A DNA stretch of 64,000 nucleotides from Lichenicola sp964248625 (GTDB taxonomy: Bacteria > Pseudomonadota > Alphaproteobacteria > Acetobacterales > Acetobacteraceae): NCBI GenBank assembly GCA_964248625.1, contig CAXTZG010000001.1, positions 112,217 to 176,216 on the forward strand, given 5' to 3'. The position numbers and the translations under genes are program-made. The notes beneath the pieces were generated by a model. That model did no database searches and had not been told where the DNA came from. It was given only the letters and a program-made list of their open reading frames with translations. Shown here one piece after another: positions 17,459-26,134 of this stretch (position 1 is the stretch's first letter; each line of letters starts with the position of its first letter).

Positions 17459-18427
17459 TTAAGGACGTTTTGAGGGTTCGGGCAGCATGGGCTGGATCGC
17501 GAGGTCGCTGACGGGCAGTGCGGCGGGAATGGCGCCCTGCTCGACCATGAAGGTCTCGAACCCGGCATAGCGCGCGGTGTCCAGCAGCGCCGGGTTCTTG
17601 GCCAGCCGCGGCAGGCCAGCGAACCAGGCGGCATGATTGAGCGGCGTGTCGAGATCGGAATGGTCCTTGACGAAGGCCTGCCACATCTCGTCGGGATGGT
17701 TGAGCAGGGTGTTGGTGCCCTCCTGGAGAGCGGCGAGGAAGCGCGGGATGCGCGGGTCATGCGCTTCGTCCTTGCGGGCGAGCAGGATCAGCTCGTCATA
17801 AAGCGGCACGCCGTGCTCCTCGGGAAAGAAGGCGACCGGATGCAGGCCGCGCTGCTGCAGGTCGATGAATTCGTAGTTGCGCTGGCCGCCCAGCACGGCA
17901 TCAACCCGATGCGACATCAGCGCCTGCTCGATCTGGAAATTCACCTCGGTGACGGTGACGTCCGACGTCTTCAGCCCGACGGTGGCGAGCATGGCATGCA
18001 GCAGCGCCTCGTCGACCGCGCCGACGGAGGAGCCGATGCGGCGGCCCTTGAGATCGGCCAGACCGTGGATCGGCCCGTCCTTGAGCACGATCAGCGCGTT
18101 GAGCGGGGTATCCTCCAGCGTGCCGACGCGCAGCAGGCCGAGGCCGGCCGCATCGAGCAGCGCCAGCTCCGGCTGGTAGCTGATGCACAAATCGGCCTGT
18201 CCCGCCGCAAGCAGCCGAGGCGGCGAGGCAGGGTCGGCGGGGACAATGAAATGCACGTCGAGGCCGTGCCGGGCATAGGCGCCGCTGTACTGAGCCGCGA
18301 ACAGCGACTCGTGGTTGGCGTTGACGAACCAGTCGAGGATGATGCTGAGTTTGTCAGCGGCACTGGCCGGCGCCATCGCGGCCAGGACGAGCAGAATGGC
18401 GAAAGAAAAGTGTTTCACGTGGAACAT
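17459..18427 (-). CDS. THI5/NMT1-type ABC substrate-binding protein (probable thiamine-precursor uptake)
   Basis: A 322-residue periplasmic binding protein of the NMT1/THI5-like family with a Sec signal peptide (MFHVKHFSFAILLVLAAMAP, cleaved near ASA). The mature start LSIILDWFVNANHESLFAAQ is characteristic of ThiY-type proteins that bind formylaminopyrimidine or HMP, thiamine precursors. GRRIGSSVGAVDEALL is the anion/ligand loop. It starts 10 bases after the TonB receptor stop and therefore lies in the TPP-riboswitch transcript. No permease or ATPase gene follows, so these partners must be elsewhere. The long antisense and alternative frames across this gene are shadows. Confidence 0.82.
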   Translation of the reverse strand: MFHVKHFSFAILLVLAAMAPASAADKLSIILDWFVNANHESLFAAQYSGAYARHGLDVHFIVPADPASPPRLLAAGQADLCISYQPELALLDAAGLGLLRVGTLEDTPLNALIVLKDGPIHGLADLKGRRIGSSVGAVDEALLHAMLATVGLKTSDVTVTEVNFQIEQALMSHRVDAVLGGQRNYEFIDLQQRGLHPVAFFPEEHGVPLYDELILLARKDEAHDPRIPRFLAALQEGTNTLLNHPDEMWQAFVKDHSDLDTPLNHAAWFAGLPRLAKNPALLDTARYAGFETFMVEQGAIPAALPVSDLAIQPMLPEPSKRP

Positions 18428-18437
18428 CCTGCTCTGA

Positions 18438-20759
18438 TCAGAAGGCGGAGGCGACGGTGAGCAGGGCCGCGAAACCGCCGCCGATGAAGTAGGTGGCTGG
18501 CGACCCGGCGATCACGGTGCCGTAGCGCCCGACCGTGTCCTTTGCATTGGTGGTCGGACTGGCAATGCCCGACAGCACGTTGGTGTCGGTAACGTTGATG
18601 AGGTTCAGCCGGAACTCGGGATGCTTCGCCACACCCAGGCTCGGCAGGCGCACGCCGAGTGTGATGTCGCCCTGGGTGTGATCGGCGATCTTCTCGTCGT
18701 CGGTGAAGCTCGCATATTCCGGGCCGACATATTTGACGGCGACGCTGCCGAACAGCGTGCCGTCGTCATAGGTGAGACCGAACGCGCCCTGCCAGGTCGG
18801 GCTGCGCACGGCGACATGGCCCCGGGTCGGCAGCAGGTCGCCATCCACGGCAAGGTCGTTGTCGATGGTGGCGCGCAAATACTCACCTGACAGGTACGGG
18901 CTCAGATGATGCCAGGGACGCAGCCCGAGCTCGGCATCGACGCCGCGCGAGGTCTGGCCGCCAGCGTTGATGGTCGAGCCGACCAGCGCACCGTTCACGT
19001 CGATCACCGTCGCGATCTGTCGGTTGGTGAAGTTGTAGTTGAATGCGGTGACGCTGCCGATCAGCCAGTCGCCGTTGCGGCGGTAGCCGACCTCCTCGGA
19101 GATCGAGTACTCGTCGCGCAGGCCGCGCGCGGCGCGGTTGAGCAGCGTGCCCGAGCCGGGATCGAAGCTGTCGAACAGCGTGGTCGCGGACGGCGTGCGG
19201 AAGTTGGTCGAGACGCTGGCGAACAGCTGGTTCCGGGCGTCAGGCTGCCAGCGCAGGCCGATGCGCGGCAGCGGCTCGGCGCTGTTCACCCCGGTATGGT
19301 AGGTGGCACCGGGAAGACCGTTCCAGCCCTGGCGCGTGACCATGACTTCCTTGAAGCCGAGCTCGAGCGTCAGCCGATGCTGGTCGAGCGAGACGGTGTC
19401 GCCGACGAACAGGGCATTCACCTGCGCGATGCTGTGCGTGTCCTGCGCCAGCAGCTGCCGCCCGCCGGACAGCAGGATGGTGCTGCGGGCGGAGTTGACC
19501 CAGATGTCCGAGGGCGTGCCATCGGCGCTGAGCGGGCTGAATGGTGCCGGTTCGCGATCGTCGGAATAGTCGTACCAGGCGCCGGCCACGATGCTCTGCC
19601 GGCCCCAGCTCCAGTTCAGCTTCGGCGCCACGCCGGCCCGGTAGCTCGCCTGCAGGTAATCGCTGGCCACGGTGACCTGGCCGTTCTGCGCGGCCGGCAC
19701 GGTCAGGGTGTCCGGCAGCGCCTGCGTGCCCTGGAACAGGCCGGTGGTCGGCAGCGTGGCGCCGCCGGGGCCGTTGCCGTAGCCGTACTGCGCGTAAGGG
19801 GTGGCATCGAGACTGACCGAGGAGGACAGACGGAGATGCGTCGGCGCCAGCGCGTAGAACAGCCGGTAGGGCTGCTGATGCAGCCGCCAGTAGTTGGTGT
19901 CGCCGGGGCTGTAGGTGGCGTCGTAATTGTCCGGGCCGGAGCGGCCGTACTGCTTCCAGTCGGCCTGGGTCGGCTGCGGATAGCCGCTGGTGATCGCGTC
20001 GTTCCACGTGCCGATCAGCGACACGCGGTCGCCGTTCGCCCATTCGCGCACGAACTTGGCGTCGATGTGCTGGCGCTTGTCGCGGCCCGAGCCGCGCCAG
20101 TTGTCGGCAGCCTCGTGCGAATAGGATACGAAGCCGGTGATGCCGCTGGCACCAAGGGCGCCGGTGTCGAGCCGAACGAACTCCTTGCTGGTATGATACG
20201 AGCCGTACGCGGCCTCGACATACAGGCCGTGCGTGGCGGCCGGATTGCGAAGGGCCAGCGACAGCAGGCCGCCGGCGGCGTTGATCACCGGCGTGTCGAG
20301 GTCGCCGGTGCCCTGGCTGAGGCTGATCTGCGCGATGTTCTCGGTGTCGGCGAACTGGGTCGGATAGCCGGTATAATAGGCGATGTCGTTGAGCGGCATG
20401 CCTTCCAGCACATAGCCGATCTCGTCCGACCCGAGGCCGCGCAAGGTCAGGTCGCTTTCCGCCGACAGGCCGAGCGGGTCCGCCTGCGCCACCGCCGCAC
20501 CCGGCAGCAGTGCCACCAGCTGATACGCGTTGGCGGTCGGCGCCTGCCTGCGGATGAAGTCCGACGAGACGGTGCTGGTGGATTTGGTCGCCGTCTCGGC
20601 ACGGATCAGGCCGCCGCCGGGCTGCCCGCCGACCGGGCCGTTGGCGGTATCCATGCCGGACCGGCCGGTGACGGTGATGGTCTCCTGCGCGCCGGCGGGC
20701 GGCATGCCGGCGAGCACCGTTCCGCCAAATGCGAGGACGAGCGTACGAGTGTGGCGCAT
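18438..20759 (-). CDS. TonB-dependent outer-membrane receptor under TPP riboswitch control
   Basis: A 773-residue outer-membrane receptor: signal peptide (LVLAFGGTVLAGMPPAGAQE), a plug domain with TSTVSSDFIRRQAPTANAYQ and LRGLGSDEIGYVLEGMPLND, and a beta-barrel ending in an aromatic C-terminal Phe as required for BAM insertion. The TPP riboswitch directly upstream indicates import of thiamine or a precursor, energised by TonB-ExbBD. The riboswitch Shine-Dalgarno GGGAGG lies one base from an ATG at 20765 but seven bases from the second in-frame ATG at 20759, which is the better start. The binding-protein gene follows at once and would carry ligand across the periplasm. Confidence 0.88.
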   Translation of the reverse strand: MRHTRTLVLAFGGTVLAGMPPAGAQETITVTGRSGMDTANGPVGGQPGGGLIRAETATKSTSTVSSDFIRRQAPTANAYQLVALLPGAAVAQADPLGLSAESDLTLRGLGSDEIGYVLEGMPLNDIAYYTGYPTQFADTENIAQISLSQGTGDLDTPVINAAGGLLSLALRNPAATHGLYVEAAYGSYHTSKEFVRLDTGALGASGITGFVSYSHEAADNWRGSGRDKRQHIDAKFVREWANGDRVSLIGTWNDAITSGYPQPTQADWKQYGRSGPDNYDATYSPGDTNYWRLHQQPYRLFYALAPTHLRLSSSVSLDATPYAQYGYGNGPGGATLPTTGLFQGTQALPDTLTVPAAQNGQVTVASDYLQASYRAGVAPKLNWSWGRQSIVAGAWYDYSDDREPAPFSPLSADGTPSDIWVNSARSTILLSGGRQLLAQDTHSIAQVNALFVGDTVSLDQHRLTLELGFKEVMVTRQGWNGLPGATYHTGVNSAEPLPRIGLRWQPDARNQLFASVSTNFRTPSATTLFDSFDPGSGTLLNRAARGLRDEYSISEEVGYRRNGDWLIGSVTAFNYNFTNRQIATVIDVNGALVGSTINAGGQTSRGVDAELGLRPWHHLSPYLSGEYLRATIDNDLAVDGDLLPTRGHVAVRSPTWQGAFGLTYDDGTLFGSVAVKYVGPEYASFTDDEKIADHTQGDITLGVRLPSLGVAKHPEFRLNLINVTDTNVLSGIASPTTNAKDTVGRYGTVIAGSPATYFIGGGFAALLTVASAF

Positions 20760-20767
20760 CGACATGC

Positions 20768-20848
20768 CTCCCTTCGCTGGAATGACCCAGATCAGGTTCG
20801 ACGGGTTTGATCTCAGCCCGCATCGGCGGGCACCCCGGTCATGTGATC
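20768..20848 (-). promoter_or_regulatory. TPP (thiamin pyrophosphate) riboswitch, THI element
   Basis: On the minus strand the order of conserved TPP-aptamer segments is complete: GGGGTGCCC, a short P3 arm, GCTGAGA, a P3 return with ACCCGTCGA, ACCTGATCTGGGTCATTCC and GCGAAGGGA. The aptamer's 3' end runs into GGGAGG, the Shine-Dalgarno of the TonB receptor gene, so ligand binding should block translation initiation. No terminator hairpin fits between aptamer and gene. Confidence 0.95.
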
Positions 20849-21108
20849 GTCACTCTGCCAATGACGGTACTTCGTCAAGTAGGTCGCCATGCCATCACCC
20901 AGATGGTGATCGGCGTGCCCGAGCTGACGCCTGCCGCATCAGGCGGCACTCACCCACGACACAGGGCCTGGTCGTGCATGTTGTGGACCGCCCCAGTGGG
21001 GCGGGACCATCATCCGGCTCGGATCGGGCCGCAGCGAACTGGGCCCTTGCGTCAACAGCCATTCGGCCCGCGAGACCGTTTTGCCCGAATTGCAACCGTG
21101 CTCGTTTA

Positions 21109-21127
21109 TTTTGCATAGTCTGCAAAA
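21109..21127. promoter_or_regulatory. Perfect palindrome upstream of the S53 protease gene, candidate operator
   Basis: TTTTGCA (21109-21115) and TGCAAAA (21121-21127) form a perfect 7-bp inverted repeat with a 5-base spacer, in AT-rich DNA 118 bases before the protease start. The intergenic space 20849-21244 between the riboswitch and the protease otherwise shows no gene. Confidence 0.45.
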
Positions 21128-21244
21128 CGATCTTGTCAGACTGTTGCAATAGCTTAAAGATTGTTCAGGAACCGGAGCTATTTGCCAGGAAACCGAGGTT
21201 ATGCCTTGAAACCGGGCGGCTCACTGCATCTGGAGGATTAACGC

Positions 21245-23371
21245 TTGCCGTCCATAAACCTCATGCGTCAGGCCGGACTCGGCTGCGCCGTCGCTTGCCT
21301 GACGGCCGCCGGCGCGCAGGCCGCGACCGGAGGCTCCTTGATCAGCGCCCCGGTCTCGGAAGCCTCGCTCGCCACCGTCGCATCCTCGATGCCCGAAGCG
21401 CTCGCGACTGCGACCGATCAGGGCGCACTCGCCTCAGGGCACGCGCTGGAGCATCTGCAACTCGCGCTGAAGCGGCCTGCGAACCGACAGGCAGCACTTG
21501 ATGCGCTGGTGCTGGCGCAGACAAGCAAGGGCTCGGCCGACTACCATCGCTGGCTGACGCCGGCCGAGCTGCGTGACGATTTCGGGCCGAGTGCCGTCGA
21601 CATCGCCACCACGGTGAAGTGGCTGCAGTCGCGCGGGCTGGTGGTGAACACGGTTTCTCCCACCGGCATGTCGATCGATTTCTCTGGCACGGCAGCAACC
21701 GTGGGGGCCGCCTTCCACACGACGCTGCACAGCTATGCCCGGCTCGGGCAGCAGCATTTCGCGGCGACCAGCGCCCAGTCCTTCCCGGCTGCCCTCAGCC
21801 CGGTGGTGGCGGGTGTGGTGCTCAGCAACTTCTTCCCGCATCCGATGATGACCGCGGCCCGCAAGCCCGCGGCCAAAGCGCTCGCGAACGCGACGGTCAA
21901 GAAGGTGGGCTCCAGCTATACGATGGCGGTGCAGGGCACGACCTTCTATGCCGTGACGCCGAGCGACTTCCACACGATCTATGACGAGACCTCGCTGTTT
22001 GACGGCACTGGCGTGGTCGGCAAGGTGACCGGCAAGGGCGTGACGGTGGCGGTGGCCGAGCAGACCGACATCAATCCCGCCGACGTGCAGAACTTCCGCT
22101 CGCAGTTCGGCCTTTCCGGCTATGCCGGCACCCTCACCCTCACCCACCCGGGCAATTGCGGCGATCCGGGCTTCACCGGCGACGAGGGAGAGGCAGCACT
22201 CGACGCCGAGTGGTCGGGCGCGGTGGCTCCCGATGCGGCGATCATCGCGGCCTCCTGCCCCGGAACCGAGACGACGTTCGGCGTGATGACCACGCTGCAG
22301 AACCTGGTCGAACTCGGCACTCCCGCCTCGGCGATCTCGGTCTCCTATGGCGGCTCCGAGGTCGGCAACGGCATCGTGTTCCTTACCGAGTGGTCGAACC
22401 TGGTCGAGGAGGGTGCTGCCGAAGGCATCTCGATCTTCGTGTCCACCGGCGACGGTGCGGCAGACATCGCCGATACCGGGGCAGCCCTGGCCACCAGCGG
22501 CGTCAACGTGAACGGCCTTGCGTCGAACATCTATGACACCGCCGTCGGCGGCACCGATTTCGGCGACACGGTGGTGGGGCTGAACAGCACGTTCTGGAAC
22601 AGCTCGAACAGCGGCACCGGCGGTTCGGCCAAGAGCTACGTGCCGGAGATCCCCTGGGACAACAGCTGCAGCTCCTACGTGAACTGGGCTGGTGCCGGGG
22701 CCGCAGGAGCGCTGCAGAACTGCAACAACCCGAAAACGTCGACCCTCTACCAGAACGTCGTCGGCGGCAGCGGCGGTCAGAGCCTGCTGTTCGCCAAACC
22801 GGCCTGGCAGCTGACCAGCGTGCCGGGCGTGCCGAACGACGGCGTACGCGACCTGCCTGACATCTCGCTGTTCGCGGCCAACGGGCAGTGGAACCACTTC
22901 TATCTGTTCTGCATGTCGAACACGACCGAGGGCGGCGTTCCCTGCAACTACACCAACCCGAACGACTTCTTCGGCTCGGCTGCCGGCGGGACCTCGTTCG
23001 CAGCACCCGACTTCGCCGGCATCGCCGCACTGGTTGCCGAACTGTACGGCCGGGTCGGCAACATGGCGCCTGCGCTCTACCAGATCGCCAAGTTCCAGTA
23101 CACCAACAGCCTGCTGGTGAAGCAGTGCCAGACCACCACCTTCCCGGTGAACCCGCTCTGCGTGTTCCACGACGTCGCGGTGGGCGACAACTCGGTCGCC
23201 TGCAAGGCCGGCACGCCCAACTGCTACACCAACAGCCTGTCCACCAAGGGCATCGGCATCTCGTCAACGAGCACGACCGCCCAGTCGACGGCCTTCCCGG
23301 CAACCGTGGGCTATGACCTGGCGACCGGCCTCGGCTCGGTGGACATCCCGCAGCTGCTGCTGAACTTCTGA
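21245..23371 (+). CDS. Secreted S53 family serine-carboxyl peptidase (sedolisin/kumamolisin type)
   Basis: A 708-residue pre-pro-protease. A signal peptide (ending near AGAQA) is followed by a pro-kumamolisin activation domain (ADYHRWLTPAELRDDFGPSA) and the S53 catalytic domain. The catalytic Glu and Asp are seen in EGEAALDAEWSGAVAPDA and the Ser in GGTSFAAPDFAGI; the C-terminal GYDLATGLGSVD holds part of the calcium site. Such enzymes are active at acidic pH. The TTG at 21245 is chosen because TGGAGG sits eight bases upstream and the signal peptide follows directly. A strong hairpin at 23379-23407 terminates the gene. Confidence 0.9.
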   Translation: MPSINLMRQAGLGCAVACLTAAGAQAATGGSLISAPVSEASLATVASSMPEALATATDQGALASGHALEHLQLALKRPANRQAALDALVLAQTSKGSADYHRWLTPAELRDDFGPSAVDIATTVKWLQSRGLVVNTVSPTGMSIDFSGTAATVGAAFHTTLHSYARLGQQHFAATSAQSFPAALSPVVAGVVLSNFFPHPMMTAARKPAAKALANATVKKVGSSYTMAVQGTTFYAVTPSDFHTIYDETSLFDGTGVVGKVTGKGVTVAVAEQTDINPADVQNFRSQFGLSGYAGTLTLTHPGNCGDPGFTGDEGEAALDAEWSGAVAPDAAIIAASCPGTETTFGVMTTLQNLVELGTPASAISVSYGGSEVGNGIVFLTEWSNLVEEGAAEGISIFVSTGDGAADIADTGAALATSGVNVNGLASNIYDTAVGGTDFGDTVVGLNSTFWNSSNSGTGGSAKSYVPEIPWDNSCSSYVNWAGAGAAGALQNCNNPKTSTLYQNVVGGSGGQSLLFAKPAWQLTSVPGVPNDGVRDLPDISLFAANGQWNHFYLFCMSNTTEGGVPCNYTNPNDFFGSAAGGTSFAAPDFAGIAALVAELYGRVGNMAPALYQIAKFQYTNSLLVKQCQTTTFPVNPLCVFHDVAVGDNSVACKAGTPNCYTNSLSTKGIGISSTSTTAQSTAFPATVGYDLATGLGSVDIPQLLLNF

Positions 23372-23378
23372 AGCCCAC

Positions 23379-23407
23379 CGGGCGGCGGAGCATCCCTCCT
23401 CCGCCCG
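23379..23407 (+). terminator. Strong hairpin after the S53 protease gene
   Basis: Arms CGGGCGGCGGAG (23379-23390) and CTCCTCCGCCCG (23396-23407) pair at 11 of 12 positions around a 5-base loop, 8 bases after the protease stop and between convergent genes. No U-tract is obvious. Confidence 0.65.
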
Positions 23408-23480
23408 CACGCCAGGGCTGATCGTCGAGACGGCAAGGCTGTCCTGGGCTCTCCAGGGCAGCGTTGCCGCCTTCCGGTGG

Positions 23481-25049
23481 TCAGGCCAGCCGCGCCTCGA
23501 TCCGGTCCGCGACGCGCAGGGCATTGGCGACGATGGTGAGCGTCGGGTTCACAGCCCCGATCGAGGGAAAGAAGCTCGCGTCGGTGACATACAGGTTGTC
23601 GAGCTCGTGCGCCTTGCAGTCGACGTCGAGCACCGAGCTTTTGGGATCGGTGCCGAAGCGCAGCGTGCCGGCCTGATGGGCGGTGCCGCCGATCGGCGTG
23701 TCCTTGCCGAGATACAGCTCGCGCTCGAACAGGTGCGGATGGATGTCGAGGTGGGTCAGCATGTCCTTGAGCTTGTGCTTGAGCCGCTTCAACCCTTCCT
23801 CGTTGGTCTGGGTCAGGTCGAGATGGACCTTGTCGTCCTTGTAGAAGATGCGGTTCTTGGACAGCGGCAGGTCCTCGGCGGTCAGCCAGAAATCGATCGA
23901 GTGCTTGGCGATGTAGTCGAACGGCATCTCGGGCAGCCACTGCAGGAACTTCGGCAGCCCCTCGCCATGCACCTGCACCCCGTCCGACTTGCCGACCATC
24001 TGGATGTGGCCGAGCGGATAGTTCCAGTCGTCGGCGCCGAAATAGAAGTCGTTCAGCCCGATGGTCTTCTGGAACTTGGTCGGGTTCGGGATCTTCGACA
24101 CCGCCAGCATGGTCGAGTTGTTGTGGCGCATGTAGTTGCGGCCGACCTGGTCCGAGCCGTTGGCAAGCCCGTTCGGATGCGCGTCGTTGGCCGAGCGCAG
24201 CATCAGCAGCGCCGAGGACAGCGCTCCGCAGGCCACCACGACGATGTCGGCCGAGAAGGTCAGGCGCTCGTCGTCGCGGATCACCTCGACGCCGGTGACG
24301 GTGCGGCCGGACGCATCGGTGGTCAGCTTCTCGACATAGGCGCGCGTCAGCAGCGTCAGGTTCTGATGCGCCTTGACCGCCGGATCGACCGCGATGATCT
24401 GGCTGTCGGCCTTGCCGTTGGTGGCGCACGGATAGCCGTCGAACGCATCGCACCGGCAGCAGGGACTGTCCGGCAGCGGCACCCCGTCCTTCTCGGTCAG
24501 CAGGATGCCCACCGGCAGGTGGAACGGGTGGTGACCCAGGCTCTTGAAGCCGTCGAACAGCTGCTGCATCCGCGGCTCGTGGCTGACCGGCGGATAGGCA
24601 TAGGGCTTGGAGGAGGGCGGCTCGGTCGGGTCCTCCCCGCGCAGGCCGTGCACGTGATACAGCTCCTCGGCCGTCTGGTAGTATGGCTCGAACTCGTCAT
24701 AGCCGACCGGCCAGGCGGGCGAGATGCCGTCCGGATGCTGGATCTCGCCGAAATCGCGCTCGCGCAGCCGGAACAGCACCGAGCCATAGACCTTGCTGTT
24801 GCCACCCACGAAGTAGTGCAGACCGGGGTGGAACGTGTCGCCCTTGCTGCTGTACCAGGTCTCCTTGGCCTGGTAGACGGCATCGACGAACACCGCCTGG
24901 CTGTCCCAGTTCTCCCGGCCGCGACGCAGATAGTCGCCGCGCTCGAGCAGCAGGATACGCTTGCCGGTCTGGGCGAGCTTCCAGGCCATGGTGCCGCCTC
25001 CAGGGCCGGAACCGACGATGATCACGTCGTAATGCTGGCTGCTGCTCAT
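23481..25049 (-). CDS. GMC family FAD-dependent oxidoreductase
   Basis: A 522-residue GMC oxidoreductase. The FAD-binding dinucleotide fold is at the N-terminus (DVIIVGSGPGGGTMAWKLA, then ILLLERG); the C-terminal GMC domain has GTAHQAGTLRFG and YVTDASFFPSIGAVNPTLTI, giving the His/Asn active-site pair. It has a cysteine-rich PCCRCDAFDGYPC insertion near residue 200. The enzyme would oxidise an alcohol or sugar hydroxyl. No signal peptide is visible. The ATG at 25049 gives the normal start; the frame to 25187 would overlap the divergent DoxX gene. It is divergent, with 136 bases between, from the DoxX-cupin-SMP30-VOC genes, which suggests one pathway. Confidence 0.88.
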   Translation of the reverse strand: MSSSQHYDVIIVGSGPGGGTMAWKLAQTGKRILLLERGDYLRRGRENWDSQAVFVDAVYQAKETWYSSKGDTFHPGLHYFVGGNSKVYGSVLFRLRERDFGEIQHPDGISPAWPVGYDEFEPYYQTAEELYHVHGLRGEDPTEPPSSKPYAYPPVSHEPRMQQLFDGFKSLGHHPFHLPVGILLTEKDGVPLPDSPCCRCDAFDGYPCATNGKADSQIIAVDPAVKAHQNLTLLTRAYVEKLTTDASGRTVTGVEVIRDDERLTFSADIVVVACGALSSALLMLRSANDAHPNGLANGSDQVGRNYMRHNNSTMLAVSKIPNPTKFQKTIGLNDFYFGADDWNYPLGHIQMVGKSDGVQVHGEGLPKFLQWLPEMPFDYIAKHSIDFWLTAEDLPLSKNRIFYKDDKVHLDLTQTNEEGLKRLKHKLKDMLTHLDIHPHLFERELYLGKDTPIGGTAHQAGTLRFGTDPKSSVLDVDCKAHELDNLYVTDASFFPSIGAVNPTLTIVANALRVADRIEARLA

Positions 25050-25185
25050 TGCTGTCGGCTCCGGAACCCTGGTTGGGCGGCCAACGCGTCGCGGATCGGC
25101 TTGTTCCGGAAACCGTTGTGCTCCGCCGGCGCTTCGACATGGAACCGGCCCACGCCCCCCGCGGCGCGAAGGAGACCACCTGTCC

Positions 25186-25680
25186 ATGACCAGCCTCAGC
25201 TTCCTGGTGGTGCTCGCCGTCCGCTATCTGCTCGTGGTGCTGTTCTTCCCGTTCAGCGCGCTCGACAAGATCCTGAACTTCAAGGGTGCGGTCGCACAGG
25301 CGCGTGAGGTGCTTCCGTCGCAAGGTGCCGCCACGGTGATGCTGATGGCAGGGCTGCTGGTCGAGATCGTCATGCCGATCGGCATCCTCACCGGCGTCTG
25401 CGACCGGCTCGCCGCCTTCATCATGGCCGGCTACTGCATGGCGACGGCGCTGCTGTTCAAGCGGTTCTGGGCCACGGGAGACTTCTGGGCCGGCAGCGAC
25501 AGCAAGGGTCGCGGGCTGTTCTGGGATTTCCTGAAGAACTTCTCGCTCGGCGGCGGCTTCCTGCTGATCACCTTTGGAAGCCTGACGGTGTCCAGCTTCC
25601 TGCATGATCCGTTCTCCTCGACCCATCCCTATTCGACCGCGGCCTACGGCCCGGTTGCCGGAGAAGACACCAAGCCATGA
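25186..25680 (+). CDS. DoxX family integral membrane protein
   Basis: A 164-residue protein with about four hydrophobic segments (residues near 5-25, 48-68, 74-92, 122-140) and the DoxX-like opening RYLLVVLFFPFSALDKILNF. DoxX relatives act as quinone-linked or redox-partner membrane subunits in several contexts, so it could pass electrons from the neighbouring GMC enzyme; that is an inference. AAGGAG lies 11 bases before the ATG. Its stop overlaps the next start by four bases (ATGA at 25677-25680). Confidence 0.75.
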   Translation: MTSLSFLVVLAVRYLLVVLFFPFSALDKILNFKGAVAQAREVLPSQGAATVMLMAGLLVEIVMPIGILTGVCDRLAAFIMAGYCMATALLFKRFWATGDFWAGSDSKGRGLFWDFLKNFSLGGGFLLITFGSLTVSSFLHDPFSSTHPYSTAAYGPVAGEDTKP

Positions 25681-26126
25681 GCGACGCGCCTGATCCCAAG
25701 CCATCCATTCCCTACTGGCACCTCTATGTCGGCACCGACGGCGCCAGCCGCTTCGTGCAGTGCGCGATGACCGAACTCGAGTGGAAGGCGCTGAGCAGCG
25801 CGCCGCAGTGGCAGGGACACAAGACCACGACGACCATCAGCGTGTCCTTCGTGGTGCTGCCGCCCGGCTGGTTCGGCGACTGGCACGAGAACCCGAAGCC
25901 GCAATGGGTGATCCCGCTCTCCGGCGCTTGGTATGTCGAGGCCATGGACGGCCAGCGGATCACCTTCGGACCAGGCGAGATCCATTTCGGCGAGGACCAG
26001 AACACGCGCGAGCAGGGCGGAAAGAAGGGACATCTGTCAGGCACGATCGGCGACGCGCCCTGTGTCCAGATGATCGTGCAGTACGAGGAGCCACCCACCA
26101 TCGACCAGCCCTGCCGCTTCCGCTGA
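25677..26126 (+). CDS. Cupin-domain protein
   Basis: A 149-residue single-domain cupin. Motif 1 is in PPGWFGDWHENPKPQWVIPL (His, His-like and Glu positions partly changed) and motif 2 in GPGEIHFGEDQ. It may bind a metal and isomerise or oxygenate a small sugar or acid. It is translationally coupled to DoxX by an ATGA overlap and followed by the SMP-30 gene after 8 bases. No signal peptide. Confidence 0.8.
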   Translation: MSDAPDPKPSIPYWHLYVGTDGASRFVQCAMTELEWKALSSAPQWQGHKTTTTISVSFVVLPPGWFGDWHENPKPQWVIPLSGAWYVEAMDGQRITFGPGEIHFGEDQNTREQGGKKGHLSGTIGDAPCVQMIVQYEEPPTIDQPCRFR

Positions 26127-26134
26127 GGCGTCCC

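Noticed and set aside
16198..17760. Minus-strand frame fusing into the binding-protein region
   Set aside because: It covers the luciferase-like gene in antisense and only shares DNA with the THI5-type gene in another frame.
18906..20810. Plus-strand open frame of 634 codons
   Set aside because: It is exactly antisense to the TonB receptor and has Arg/Gly/Ala/Val-skewed composition with no domain; long antisense frames are expected in high-GC DNA.
21434..23170. Minus-strand open frame of 578 codons
   Set aside because: Antisense shadow of the S53 protease gene.
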